Source: Endozoicomonas sp. G2_2
GTDB taxonomy: Bacteria; Pseudomonadota; Gammaproteobacteria; Nevskiales; Salinisphaeraceae
Length of the DNA stretch: 64,000 bases
Direction: 5' to 3'
Assembly: GCF_017744135.1 (NCBI RefSeq)
Contig: NZ_JAGHQU010000001.1
Location: 124,001 to 188,000, forward strand
Made by a program: the position numbers and the translations under genes. Under the pieces are notes generated by a model. It had not been told where the DNA came from. It made no database searches and saw only the letters and a program-made list of their open reading frames with translations. This document shows positions 49,977 through 58,439 of the stretch, in pieces (the stretch's first letter is position 1; each line of letters begins with the position of its first letter).

Positions 49977-51188
49977 ATGTCAGAAATCGAACGCCCTACC
50001 GGCGACCGCGAGACGGGGCCGCGCCGTATCGTGCATCGCGGCGAACATTGCTACACGTTGCTGGGCACCGCGCACGTCTCGCGTGCCAGCGCGGAAGAAG
50101 TCCAACGCGAGATCGAGACCGGCAACTACGACGCCGTAGCGATCGAGCTCTGCGATGCCCGTCATGCCGCCATCACCCGTTCCGGCGAGATCGAGCAGAT
50201 GGATCTGTTCCAGGTGCTGCGCCAGGGCAAGGCCGGCATGGTCGCGGCCAATCTCGCCCTGGGCGCCTATCAGCAACGGCTGGCCGATCAGTTCGGCATC
50301 GAGCCGGGTGCCGAGATGCGCGCCGCCATCACCGCGAGCGAAAAAGCCGACCTGCCGCTGGTGCTGGTCGACCGCAACATCGGCATTACCCTGAAAAGAG
50401 TCTATCGACGCATTCCCTGGTGGCAGCGCATGAGCACGCTCGGCGCGCTGTTCGCCAGCCTGTTGTCGCGCGAAAAGATCGAGGAAGAGGATATCGAGCG
50501 GCTCAAGGAAGGCGACATGCTCGAGTCCACCTTCAACGAATTCGCGACCGAGTCCGCGACCATGCACGAAACGCTCATCGACGAGCGCGATCGCTACATG
50601 GCCGCACAGCTGCTCAAGCGCCCGCCCAAGCGCAACACGCTGGTGGTGGTGGGCGCCGGCCATCTGAAGGGGCTGGCCAACTATCTCGAAGCCGGCATGG
50701 CCGATCCGGACGCCACGGTTCGATCGCTCGACGATGTTCCGCCCGGTGCGCGCTGGGTGAAATGGCTGCCGTGGATCGTGGTGGCGCTCGTGCTGGTCGG
50801 CTTTGCGATTGGCTTTTCGCGCAGCACCGGGCTGGGGCAGCAACTGGTCGTTGAATGGGTGGTCATCAACGGCGCGCTATCGGCGATTGGCGCCGCGGCC
50901 GCGCTCGCGCATCCGCTGACCGTATTGACGGCATTCGTCGCCGCGCCGCTGACGTCGCTCAACCCCACCATCGGCGCCGGCATGGTCACCGCGGCCGCCG
51001 AGCTGTGGCTGCGCAAACCGCGGGTCGGGGATTTCTCCACGCTCAAGAGCGATGTCACCCAGGTCAGCGGCTGGTGGAAGAACCGCGTCTCGCGCACGTT
51101 GCTGGTGTTCGTGTTCTCCACGATTGGCTCGGCCGCCGGCACGTATATCGCGGGTTTTCGAATTGTGGGGCAGCTGTTCGGCGGTTGA
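49977..51188 (+). CDS. TraB/PrgY family membrane protein
   Basis: A 403-residue protein with the TraB/GumN/PrgY N-terminal domain: LLGTAHVSRASAEEV (GTAHVS motif), AIELCDARH, then VVGAGHLKG (GxGHL) near residue 230. Four hydrophobic helices follow in the C-terminal third (WLPWIVVALVLVGFAIGF, VVINGALSAIGAAAALAHPL and two more). In Enterococcus, members reduce pheromone activity, and the fold is proposed to be a protease-like (EreA/ChaN-like) domain; chromosomal proteobacterial members are uncharacterised. It follows the lipoprotein gene by 67 bases. Confidence 0.85.
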   Translation: MSEIERPTGDRETGPRRIVHRGEHCYTLLGTAHVSRASAEEVQREIETGNYDAVAIELCDARHAAITRSGEIEQMDLFQVLRQGKAGMVAANLALGAYQQRLADQFGIEPGAEMRAAITASEKADLPLVLVDRNIGITLKRVYRRIPWWQRMSTLGALFASLLSREKIEEEDIERLKEGDMLESTFNEFATESATMHETLIDERDRYMAAQLLKRPPKRNTLVVVGAGHLKGLANYLEAGMADPDATVRSLDDVPPGARWVKWLPWIVVALVLVGFAIGFSRSTGLGQQLVVEWVVINGALSAIGAAAALAHPLTVLTAFVAAPLTSLNPTIGAGMVTAAAELWLRKPRVGDFSTLKSDVTQVSGWWKNRVSRTLLVFVFSTIGSAAGTYIAGFRIVGQLFGG

Positions 51189-51273
51189 GTGGCTGCGGTT
51201 CGGCGCCGATCGTGCGGGCGACCTATCACCTGTCGATTGATGAATCGCTTTACCGACGTCTCCTAGACGTCGC

Positions 51274-51714
51274 TTATCTATCGGCAGCCGTTAGCCAGTT
51301 CTCGACCCGTAGGTTGGGAACGCGGCAAAATTCGCCGGTGTTGTGCGTAACCAGCGTCAGATTGAGCGCCAGCGCATGCGCTGCGATCAGTTGATCGTTC
51401 GCGCCAATCGGTTGCCCGCGTCGTTCGAGTTCGCAACGCAGCGTCGCATAATGACGATCGATCGTCGTTTCCAGCGGTAGGACAGCAAGTTGCTCTAATA
51501 GAGCGTCGACTTTCTCCGTCAGCCGTGGCGCGGCTTTTTTCACCGCGCCGTAACGTAATTCGCAGGCTACGATGATGCTTGTACTACAAGCTGCCGGCCC
51601 GACTTCGGCGATTTTTTGCGCCGCCGGCCCGGCGGGCTGTCTGATAAGGCTGGACAGTATGTTGGTATCTAGCAGAAAGGTGGGGTTGCTCAACTTAAAG
51701 CCCGAAGTCTTCAT
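51274..51714 (-). CDS. vapC: VapC-type PIN-domain toxin
   Basis: A 146-residue PIN ribonuclease with the acidic residues in place: LLDTNIL (Asp), ACELRYGA (Glu), GANDQLIAAHA (Asp) and THNTGEF. The overall form (YG..K, RRGQPIGANDQLIAAHA) matches VapC enzymes that cleave initiator tRNA. ATG 51714 overlaps vapB by 20 bases; a TTG at 51693 just after the vapB stop is an alternative. Two-gene module with vapB. Confidence 0.9.
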   Translation of the reverse strand: MKTSGFKLSNPTFLLDTNILSSLIRQPAGPAAQKIAEVGPAACSTSIIVACELRYGAVKKAAPRLTEKVDALLEQLAVLPLETTIDRHYATLRCELERRGQPIGANDQLIAAHALALNLTLVTHNTGEFCRVPNLRVENWLTAADR

Positions 51715-51940
51715 CCGGATCCGCTGGCGGATCGCCTATTTCCGGAAAATCCTCATCCAGCGGTTCCCAGGATGCGAGTAGCTCGAGCAAGCCGGGCTTT
51801 GCCGCGATCGGTTCGATGATCAGCCGATTGCCCTCCTTACGGATAATGGCTTCGTCGCCGGGCAGCTCGAACTCGCGCGGAATACGCAATGCCTGATTGC
51901 GGCCGTTCTTGAACAGTCGGGCATGTCGCTCGGTTTCCAT
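51695..51940 (-). CDS. vapB: VapB-type antitoxin (AbrB-like)
   Basis: An 81-residue antitoxin. The N-terminal swapped-hairpin AbrB/SpoVT domain reads ARLFKNGRNQALRIPREFEL with EAIIRKEGNRLIIEP; the acidic C-terminal tail (DEDFPEIGDPPADPDEDF) would wrap the toxin. It precedes and overlaps vapC, the normal order, and is expected to autoregulate the module. Confidence 0.9.
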   Translation of the reverse strand: METERHARLFKNGRNQALRIPREFELPGDEAIIRKEGNRLIIEPIAAKPGLLELLASWEPLDEDFPEIGDPPADPDEDFGL

Positions 51941-51995
51941 CTCATCGCTCGTCTTGTTTCGGCATATGCCAGCCTATGCCGAACCGTGCCGGCAA

Positions 51996-53054
51996 TCAAT
52001 AGACGATTCGCATCGGCAGGCCCGCGGCGTCGGTTTCGGGCGTCTCGGGCAGCGTCACGTGGCGCTCGGTTGCGATCCGCTCGGCGGTGAACAGGCAGGC
52101 GAACGCGTCGGCGAGATCGTCGTCCGCGGCATCCTGTTTTGCGACGAGCACGCGTGCGTTGGCAAAGGCGTCGCGGCCGAAGTGGGCGGCGATGAGATCG
52201 CGCCGCCGTGCCTGGCCGGTCGCGCTGCGCTTGGGTTCGACGAGTGCCTCGCCGCCGTTGAGCGCCATGAAGCTGACTTCCGGATGCGTTTCGAACACGC
52301 GGGCGTGCCAGTGCGGCGAACGCCGTAACAGGCCGTCGACTTCACGGATCTTGGGCAGCAGATTGTAGGTCTGGGCCGACAGACGCTTGCCGCAATACTC
52401 GGCATTGATCGCGCTGGCTTCGCCATGACTGCGTCCGGCCAGCGCCGCGCGCACCGGCGTGGGAAAGACGCTGGTCGCTCGTCGCCCGGAAAGCAGCGTA
52501 CGCGCGGCGTGGTCGCAGGCGCGGCTGTCCTCCTCGGCCAGCCCGATGGGCATGTCGATGGCGACGACTTCCGGAGCCAGGCGATCGAGCAGGGTATCGA
52601 GGTCGCGATCGACGAACGCGCCTTCGTGGGTCACTGCGACCCAGCCGCCGGGGCAGCCGTCGATGCCCACGCATTTGCCCAGCAATTCCTGGCGTTGCCG
52701 GTAGTCGGCCAGCGGCGTCGCAAAGGACAGCGTATAGCCGTCCGGATCGCGGATATGAAAATAACGCTCGTCCCAGGGCGCGTCGGCTGGTTTGAAGTCC
52801 GGCGACAGCCCCGCGGCGAGTGCGCGCGCGTGCACCGCGTCGACGTCGTCCACATGAAAGATGGTCAGCCCGCCGCCCGGGCGTGCGGTTTCGCCGGCGT
52901 TGAGGTTCAAGAACCCCGCGCCGGCATGAAAGCTGGTGAAACCCGCGTCCTCGCCGCCGAACTTGAGTTCGAAGCCCAGGCCTTTATAGAAGGCACAGCT
53001 GCGTGCCATGTCCGTCACGAACAGTGTGACGGCGCTGATATGACGTATCCCCAT
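51996..53054 (-). CDS. VOC/glyoxalase domain fused to DUF429
   Basis: A 352-residue protein of two unrelated domains in one frame. Residues 3-118 are a vicinal-oxygen-chelate domain (ISAVTLFVTDMARSCAFYKG, LTIFHVDDVDAV, HIRDPDGYTLSFATPL). From residue 128, CVGIDGCPGGWVAV begins a DUF429 domain, a predicted RNase H-like fold with an acidic first strand, DMPIGLAEE, then RHxxxSVFPTPVR-like (RRATSVFPTPVRAAL), SAQTYNLLPKIREVD and FETHPEVSFMALNGG. The start MGIRHIS at 53054 begins the first domain; a longer frame adds 36 unlikely residues. No frameshift or stop lies between them. Confidence 0.8.
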   Translation of the reverse strand: MGIRHISAVTLFVTDMARSCAFYKGLGFELKFGGEDAGFTSFHAGAGFLNLNAGETARPGGGLTIFHVDDVDAVHARALAAGLSPDFKPADAPWDERYFHIRDPDGYTLSFATPLADYRQRQELLGKCVGIDGCPGGWVAVTHEGAFVDRDLDTLLDRLAPEVVAIDMPIGLAEEDSRACDHAARTLLSGRRATSVFPTPVRAALAGRSHGEASAINAEYCGKRLSAQTYNLLPKIREVDGLLRRSPHWHARVFETHPEVSFMALNGGEALVEPKRSATGQARRRDLIAAHFGRDAFANARVLVAKQDAADDDLADAFACLFTAERIATERHVTLPETPETDAAGLPMRIVY

Positions 53055-53182
53055 GGCGCGATCTTGCGGTGCGCGATCGGCCAAGGCAATAGCGTCGCCG
53101 TCGAAGGTAGCCGCGATTACGACGCGCGGCGCGCGGTGGTAATGTCGGAGCGGCCCAGACATCGCAACAGGAGCTGCGCGTC

Positions 53183-54199
53183 ATGTCGCAAATGAAGGTT
53201 GCCCAGATCAATACGGCCGGCGGCGATTTCGAGCTCGTCGACCGCAATATTCCCGACCCGGGTCCGGATCAGGTCCGCGTGAAGATCGAAGCTTGCGGGA
53301 TCTGTCATTCGGATGCCTTCGTCAAGGAGGGCGGTTTTCCCGGCCTGGAATATCCGCGCGTGCCCGGACACGAGGTGGCTGGGGTGATCGATGCGCTCGG
53401 TGACGATGTGGACCACTGGCAGGCCGGTCAGCGCGTCGGTGTCGGCTGGCACGGTGGCCACTGTTTTTCCTGCGATTCCTGCCGGCGCGGCGATTTCGTC
53501 ACCTGCCAGAACCAGCAGATCTGCGGCATTTCCTACGACGGCGGCTATGCCGAGTACATGATCGCGCCGGCCGAGGCGCTGGTCGCCATTCCGGACGCAC
53601 TTACATCGGTCGCGGCCGCGCCCCTGCTGTGTGCAGGCGTGACCACCTACAACGCCTTGCGCAATGCCGGCGCGCAGCCGGGTGACGTGGTTGCGGTGCT
53701 CGGCGTCGGCGGGCTGGGCCATCTGGGCGTGCAGTACGCGCATGCCATGGGCTTTCATACCGTGGCGCTGTCGCGCGGTACCGAAAAGAAAGACCTCGCC
53801 ATGCAGCTGGGCGCGGACAGCTATATCGATACCGACGCCGAGGACCCGGCCGAAGCGCTGCAGAAACTCGGCGGTGCCCGCGTGATTCTGGCAACGGCCC
53901 CCAATCCCAAGCTGATGAGTTCGGTGATCGACGGCCTGGGCGTGAACGGACAGCTGCTGGTGGTGGGTGCATCGCCCGATCCGATCGAAGTCTCGCCATT
54001 CCAGCTGCTCATGGCACGGCGCAGCGTGGCCGGGCATCCCAGCGGGGCCCCGCAGGACTCCGAGGACACGCTCGGCTTTTCCGCCCTGCGCGATATCGAG
54101 ACCCGGATCGAGACCTATCCGCTGGCCGAGGTAAACGATGCCTATGCACGCATGATCAACAACGAGGCGCGTTTTCGCGTCGTGCTGACCATGACCTGA
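53183..54199 (+). CDS. Zinc-dependent alcohol dehydrogenase (AdhA-like)
   Basis: A 338-residue medium-chain dehydrogenase. Catalytic zinc ligands are Cys in CGICHSD and His in PGHEVAGVI; structural zinc ligands are in HCFSCDSCRRGDFVTC; the NAD(P) Rossmann motif is VLGVGGLGHLGVQYA. Close in pattern to the AdhA/cinnamyl-type NADP or NAD alcohol dehydrogenases. AGGAG lies 11 bases before the ATG. Followed by a strong terminator. Confidence 0.9.
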   Translation: MSQMKVAQINTAGGDFELVDRNIPDPGPDQVRVKIEACGICHSDAFVKEGGFPGLEYPRVPGHEVAGVIDALGDDVDHWQAGQRVGVGWHGGHCFSCDSCRRGDFVTCQNQQICGISYDGGYAEYMIAPAEALVAIPDALTSVAAAPLLCAGVTTYNALRNAGAQPGDVVAVLGVGGLGHLGVQYAHAMGFHTVALSRGTEKKDLAMQLGADSYIDTDAEDPAEALQKLGGARVILATAPNPKLMSSVIDGLGVNGQLLVVGASPDPIEVSPFQLLMARRSVAGHPSGAPQDSEDTLGFSALRDIETRIETYPLAEVNDAYARMINNEARFRVVLTMT

Positions 54200-54224
54200 A
54201 ACGCCCCGGGGTCGTGACCCCAAG

Positions 54225-54249
54225 GCCCGCCCAAGTGGCGGGCTTTTTT
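54225..54249 (+). terminator. Intrinsic terminator after the alcohol dehydrogenase
   Basis: GCCCGCC-CAAGT-GGCGGGC, a perfect 7-bp stem, is followed by TTTTTT. Confidence 0.9.
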
Positions 54250-54372
54250 GTGCCGGCCGCAGAGCTGTGATTAGGCGCATAACTTGAAAACACGCCGCCG
54301 GACCGCATTTCGCGAACAAGGGTGGCGAGGGCGCCACAGGTCATCCATCAAACCGACAACCGAAGACAAGCC

Positions 54373-56343
54373 ATGAGCGAGAACGAAGCGAATACCGAGA
54401 ATCAGGGCCAGGCACAAAACGGCCAGGCCAGCGCAGGCGCGAATGCCGAACGGCGCGGCTTCCAGGCCGAGGTCAAGCAGCTGCTGCAGCTGATGATCCA
54501 TTCCATGTACTCGAACAAGGAAGTCTTCGCGCGCGAGCTGATCTCGAACGCCTCCGACGCGCTGGACACCCTGCGTTTCGAGGGCCTGAAGAATGACGCG
54601 CTGTTCGAGGACGAGCCGGAACTCAAGATCTGGATCGACTACGACAAGGATGCGCGTACCGTCACCATCGGCGACAACGGCATCGGCATGACCCGCGAGC
54701 AGGTCATCGACCGTATCGGCACCATCGCAAAGTCCGGCACCCGTGCCTTCCTCGATTCGCTTTCGGGCGACGAGAAGAAGGACGCGCACCTCATCGGCCA
54801 GTTCGGCGTCGGTTTCTATTCCGCGTTCATCGTGGCCGACCAGGTTGTGGTCGATACACGCCATGGCGGCGAATCCACCGGCGTACGCTGGATTTCGGAC
54901 GGCGGCGGTGAATACACCCTTGAAGAGATTTCGAAGGAAAAACGCGGCACGGAAGTCACGCTGCATCTGCGTGAAGGTGAGGACGAGTTCCTCGACGACT
55001 ACCGCCTGCGTCATCTCGTGCGCACGTATTCGGACCATATCGCCTTCCCGATCCAGATGCGCGAGCAGCTTTCGGAAGAAGACGAAAAGGAAGGAAAAGA
55101 GGCCGGCTGGGAACAGGTCAACCGAGGCGCGCCGCTGTGGACCCAGTCGAAGTCGGAAATCTCGGCCGAGGACTATGCCGAGTTCTACAAGCACGCCTGT
55201 CACGACTACGAAGACCCGCTGACCTGGACGCATAACAAGGTCGAAGGCTCGCAGGAATACACCAACCTGCTCTATATCCCGCAGCGTGCGCCCTACGATC
55301 TGTTCGATCCGCAGGGCAAGCAGCACGGCGTGAAGCTCTACGTGCAGCGCGTGTTCATCATGGACGACGCCGAGAAGCTCATGCCGCGCTACATGCGCTT
55401 CGTGAAGGGCGTGATCGATTCCAACGACCTGCCGCTGAACGTCTCGCGCGAGATTCTTCAGTCCAACAAGCTGCTCGACAAGATTCGCGCGGGCTCGGTG
55501 AAAAAGGTCCTCGGCCTGCTCGAATCCATGGCCAAGGACGACGAGGAACCCGAGAAGTACAAGACCTTCTGGAACGAGTTCGGCCAGGTCCTCAAGGAAG
55601 GCATCGTCGAGGACAACGAGAACCGCGACAAGATCGCCAAGCTCCTGCGCTTCAAGACCACCACCCACGAAGACGCCGATCCGGGTGTGTCGCTGGACGA
55701 GTACATCGCCCGCATGAAGGACGGGCAGGAAAAGATCTACTACATCACCGCGGATACGCTGGCCGAGGCCAAGCACAGCCCGCATCTCGAGATCTTCAAG
55801 AAGAAGGATATCGAGGTGTTGCTGCTCACCGACCGCGTGGACGAGTGGGTCATGGCACATCTGACCGAGTACGAAGGCAAGGAATTCGCTTCGGTCGCCA
55901 AGGGCGCGCTGGATCTCGGCGAGGCCGAGACCGAAGAGGAAAAGGCCGAGCAGAAGAAGCTCGAGGAAGAATCCAAGGATCTGGTCGAGCGGGTGAAGAA
56001 AGCGCTGGGCGAGCGGGTCAACGAGGTGCGCGTCACCCATCGTCTGACCGATTCGCCGGCCTGTCTCGTCGCCGACGAGCACGGCATTTCCGGCCATCTC
56101 GAGCGCATTCTCAAGGAAGCCGGCCAGGCGATGCCGAACCAGGCGCCGCATCTGGAGATCAACCCGACCCATCCGCTGGTCGACAAGCTGGCCAACGAAC
56201 AGGGCGAGGACGAGTTCGACGCCTTCTCGCAGCTGCTGTTCGAACAGGCCGTGCTGGCCGAGGGCGGCGAGCTGGACGACCCGGCCACCTTCGTGCGCCG
56301 CATGAACCAGATGCTGCTGGCGGTTTCCAAGGGCGCGGCCTAG
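54373..56343 (+). CDS. htpG: HtpG, Hsp90 chaperone
   Basis: A 656-residue bacterial Hsp90. The GHKL ATP site shows ELISNASDALD, IGDNGIGMTREQ and IGQFGVGFYSAF; the middle domain has LYVQRVFIMDD and LPLNVSREILQ; the C-terminal dimerisation domain follows the Glu/Lys-rich linker. An unusually long acidic N-terminal tail of about 30 residues (SENEANTENQGQAQNGQASA) precedes the domain. Start at 54373 is chosen over an in-frame ATG 51 bases upstream because the longer N-terminus is unlike any HtpG. Confidence 0.95.
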   Translation: MSENEANTENQGQAQNGQASAGANAERRGFQAEVKQLLQLMIHSMYSNKEVFARELISNASDALDTLRFEGLKNDALFEDEPELKIWIDYDKDARTVTIGDNGIGMTREQVIDRIGTIAKSGTRAFLDSLSGDEKKDAHLIGQFGVGFYSAFIVADQVVVDTRHGGESTGVRWISDGGGEYTLEEISKEKRGTEVTLHLREGEDEFLDDYRLRHLVRTYSDHIAFPIQMREQLSEEDEKEGKEAGWEQVNRGAPLWTQSKSEISAEDYAEFYKHACHDYEDPLTWTHNKVEGSQEYTNLLYIPQRAPYDLFDPQGKQHGVKLYVQRVFIMDDAEKLMPRYMRFVKGVIDSNDLPLNVSREILQSNKLLDKIRAGSVKKVLGLLESMAKDDEEPEKYKTFWNEFGQVLKEGIVEDNENRDKIAKLLRFKTTTHEDADPGVSLDEYIARMKDGQEKIYYITADTLAEAKHSPHLEIFKKKDIEVLLLTDRVDEWVMAHLTEYEGKEFASVAKGALDLGEAETEEEKAEQKKLEEESKDLVERVKKALGERVNEVRVTHRLTDSPACLVADEHGISGHLERILKEAGQAMPNQAPHLEINPTHPLVDKLANEQGEDEFDAFSQLLFEQAVLAEGGELDDPATFVRRMNQMLLAVSKGAA

Positions 56344-56383
56344 GTCGCGCTCGACCGCCCGGCATTCGTCTCGCAATTGCCGC

Positions 56384-56409
56384 ACGGCCCGTTCGCTCGA
56401 ACGGGCCGT
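56384..56409 (+). terminator. Palindrome after htpG
   Basis: ACGGCCCGTTCG and its complement overlap in a 26-base palindrome, 41 bases after the htpG stop. It can form a strong hairpin but only TTGC follows, so termination is uncertain. Confidence 0.45.
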
Positions 56410-56470
56410 TGCAGGCATAGTGCCTCATACAGGCAATGTTGCAGGGTGGGGCAACAACGAGGTGAATGAC

Positions 56471-57049
56471 ATGAAGCAACGATTACACTGGGCTTACGCC
56501 ACTTTCACCCTGATGGCGCTCTGCGCGGCACCGTTTGCGGCGGCCGCCCAGAGCGTATCCATCGGCGGCACCACGCTGGATCTTGGCGCGACGCGTGCCG
56601 ACACGCTGGCCATCGCCAATGCCCATTTCAATATCGTGCCGGCGCAGGTGGACGGGCAGTACATGCTCTTTCCTAAGCGCGGGCCGGTGATCGTCGGGCG
56701 CGATACCTACGGCAAGCCGCTGGGCACGATCACGATCCGCGATAACCAGCTCACGCGCATCAGCCGCAATCTCGGGTCGTTTCGCAGCGAAGACGGTGAA
56801 GTGGCCATCGAGCGGTTGATCTCCGCCTTTTCCCGCGCCCCGAACGACGGCGACACGCCGGCCGTGCGTACCGATGCGGGCCAGAGCGGCGATGCCAGCA
56901 CCTCGCGGGTGTACTTCAGCTATCCCGACCGTGCCATCCAGATCGTGCTGTTTCGCCCGACCAATCGGTCCGGACTGGCGACCATCGATATCACCGAGCA
57001 GTACGCGCTTCGGCCCGGTAACGGCAACGCCGGCGACGGGCGGCGCTAG
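56471..57049 (+). CDS. Hypothetical periplasmic protein
   Basis: A 192-residue protein with a signal peptide (MKQRLHWAYATFTLMALCAA, cleaved near AAAAQS). GAGGTGA lies five bases before the ATG at 56471. The mature part (VSIGGTTLDLGATRADTLAI, PKRGPVIVGRDTYGKPLGTI and similar) has a beta-rich pattern without recognised catalytic residues. It is followed by the DUF2489 gene six bases later, so the two are probably cotranscribed. Function unknown. Confidence 0.7.
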   Translation: MKQRLHWAYATFTLMALCAAPFAAAAQSVSIGGTTLDLGATRADTLAIANAHFNIVPAQVDGQYMLFPKRGPVIVGRDTYGKPLGTITIRDNQLTRISRNLGSFRSEDGEVAIERLISAFSRAPNDGDTPAVRTDAGQSGDASTSRVYFSYPDRAIQIVLFRPTNRSGLATIDITEQYALRPGNGNAGDGRR

Positions 57050-57055
57050 TTCCCA

Positions 57056-57553
57056 ATGGTATGGCTGATCGTATTCGCGGTTGTGATCGTGCTGGTGCTG
57101 GCCGGCTACGCCGGCTCGCTCTGGTGGCGGCTGCTCACCCAGAAAAAGGTGCGCGAAACCCATAACGCCAACGTGCTGGCCGAGACCGAGGCGGATCTTG
57201 CCCGCAGCATTGCCATCATTTCCGACAGCCTGCTGACCGGCGAGCTCAATCTCTCCGAAGGGGCCATCCGTCTCAAGGTGCTGCTCGACCATTGGCACGC
57301 CCCGGCCAGCGGCCAGGCCGATTACCCCGCGATCTACAGTCTGTTCCTGTCCACATCGACCATGCCGCGCGGCGAAGAGCGCGACCAGTGGCCGAAGGCC
57401 GAGATTCGGCGGCTGGATCGGGAGCGGGAGATGCTCGAGGTTGCCGCGAAGGATTCCGTGCTTGATGAAGCAGCGCGGCTGCGGGAGCGGTTTGGGGTGC
57501 CCGAGGGGCGTGAAGGGCTGGTGACGGCGCGGCCACCGGTCGATGCTGCCTAG
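57056..57553 (+). CDS. DUF2489 membrane-anchored protein
   Basis: A 165-residue protein with one N-terminal helix (WLIVFAVVIVLVLAGYAGSLWW) and a cytoplasmic DUF2489-type domain, recognisable by SIAIISDSLLTGELNLSEGA and IRLKVLLDHWH, and by IYSLFLSTSTMPRGEERDQW. The family is common in gammaproteobacteria and has no known function. It begins six bases after the previous stop. In the 185 bases after it I see nothing before repeat copy D. Confidence 0.75.
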   Translation: MVWLIVFAVVIVLVLAGYAGSLWWRLLTQKKVRETHNANVLAETEADLARSIAIISDSLLTGELNLSEGAIRLKVLLDHWHAPASGQADYPAIYSLFLSTSTMPRGEERDQWPKAEIRRLDREREMLEVAAKDSVLDEAARLRERFGVPEGREGLVTARPPVDAA

Positions 57554-57738
57554 CTTTTTCGGGCGTGATTGTTCGCTTATGCCTTGGACAGAGTAAACGC
57601 CGGCCTACTGGCTGGACGCATCGCAACGTTTTCCGTGTAGGTAGGGCGTTCGCTTCACGGCGTTTCGTAGTGAATAGCGGCTGATGTCGATCGAGTCTGG
57701 TGCTGGCAAGCGGAAACGATCGGTGTCTGAATTAACGG

Positions 57739-58390
57739 TGCAGGTGGATTTCTAGTTGAGGTTTCGCGCTGCTGCGCGACTCACTTTCTTTTGCTTGTCC
57801 AAAAGAAAGTGAGCAAAGAAAAAGACACCCTGTCTTGCGCCGATGCTACGCATCGGTGCCCTGCGCGGCTCCGTCCGCAAGCGGGCCAGCCGGAAACGCG
57901 CTGCGCTCAGACATCCGGCTGTCTAATCCGCTTGCGGCCTCCACTGCTCGGCGCTGCGCCCAAGGGGACCCAATACAGGCAGCTCGCTGTCGCTCGCTCA
58001 AAGTCGTGCTCGTTAATATCGGATTAGGCTTTGTCTAATCCGATAGGCACGGCGTCATGTACTGAGTTTTGTCTCGGCGGGTTAGGTGAAGCCCTCTTTT
58101 GGCCTCGGGTTTGTATTCGGGCCCGTTGCACGGCGACGGAGGCACGGAGTGGCGACGGGTGTCCGGCGCACTGCGCCGGTGCGGCCAGCCTGTTTGAGCG
58201 TCGCCAAAGCGACGCGAGCCTAGTTAGTTGACCAGGGCCGCATCCCGTCGCCGCTGCGTGTCGCAGTGAACCGGCGCAGCCGGCGCTGTGTCCGGGTGTC
58301 TTTTCTCTTGGTTACTTCTCTTTGGACAAGCAAAGAGAAGTGACTCGCACTGCAGTGCGAAACATAAGGTTCGATGAACTCATGAGTGCC
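57739..58390 (+). repeat. Dispersed hairpin-ended repeat, copy D
   Basis: The left end has TCGCGC-TGCT-GCGCGA and ACTTTCTTTTG-CTTGTC-CAAAAGAAAGT; the right end has ACTTCTCTTTG-GACAAG-CAAAGAGAAGT (58313-58340) and a TCGCAC/GTGCGA hairpin. In the middle, the block found in A-C (GACGCTTCGCCAAGATCGC) is replaced by unrelated sequence containing the hairpin ATCGGATTAG-GCTTTGT-CTAATCCGAT (58018-58044). It keeps the block GCGTCGCCAAAGCGACGC. It lies between the DUF2489 gene and the convergent gamma-glutamyltransferase gene. Confidence 0.8.
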
Positions 58391-58439
58391 GAAAGCCCCG
58401 TGGCTTGAAGCCTTCAGACTCTATCTAGACCACGTTCCT

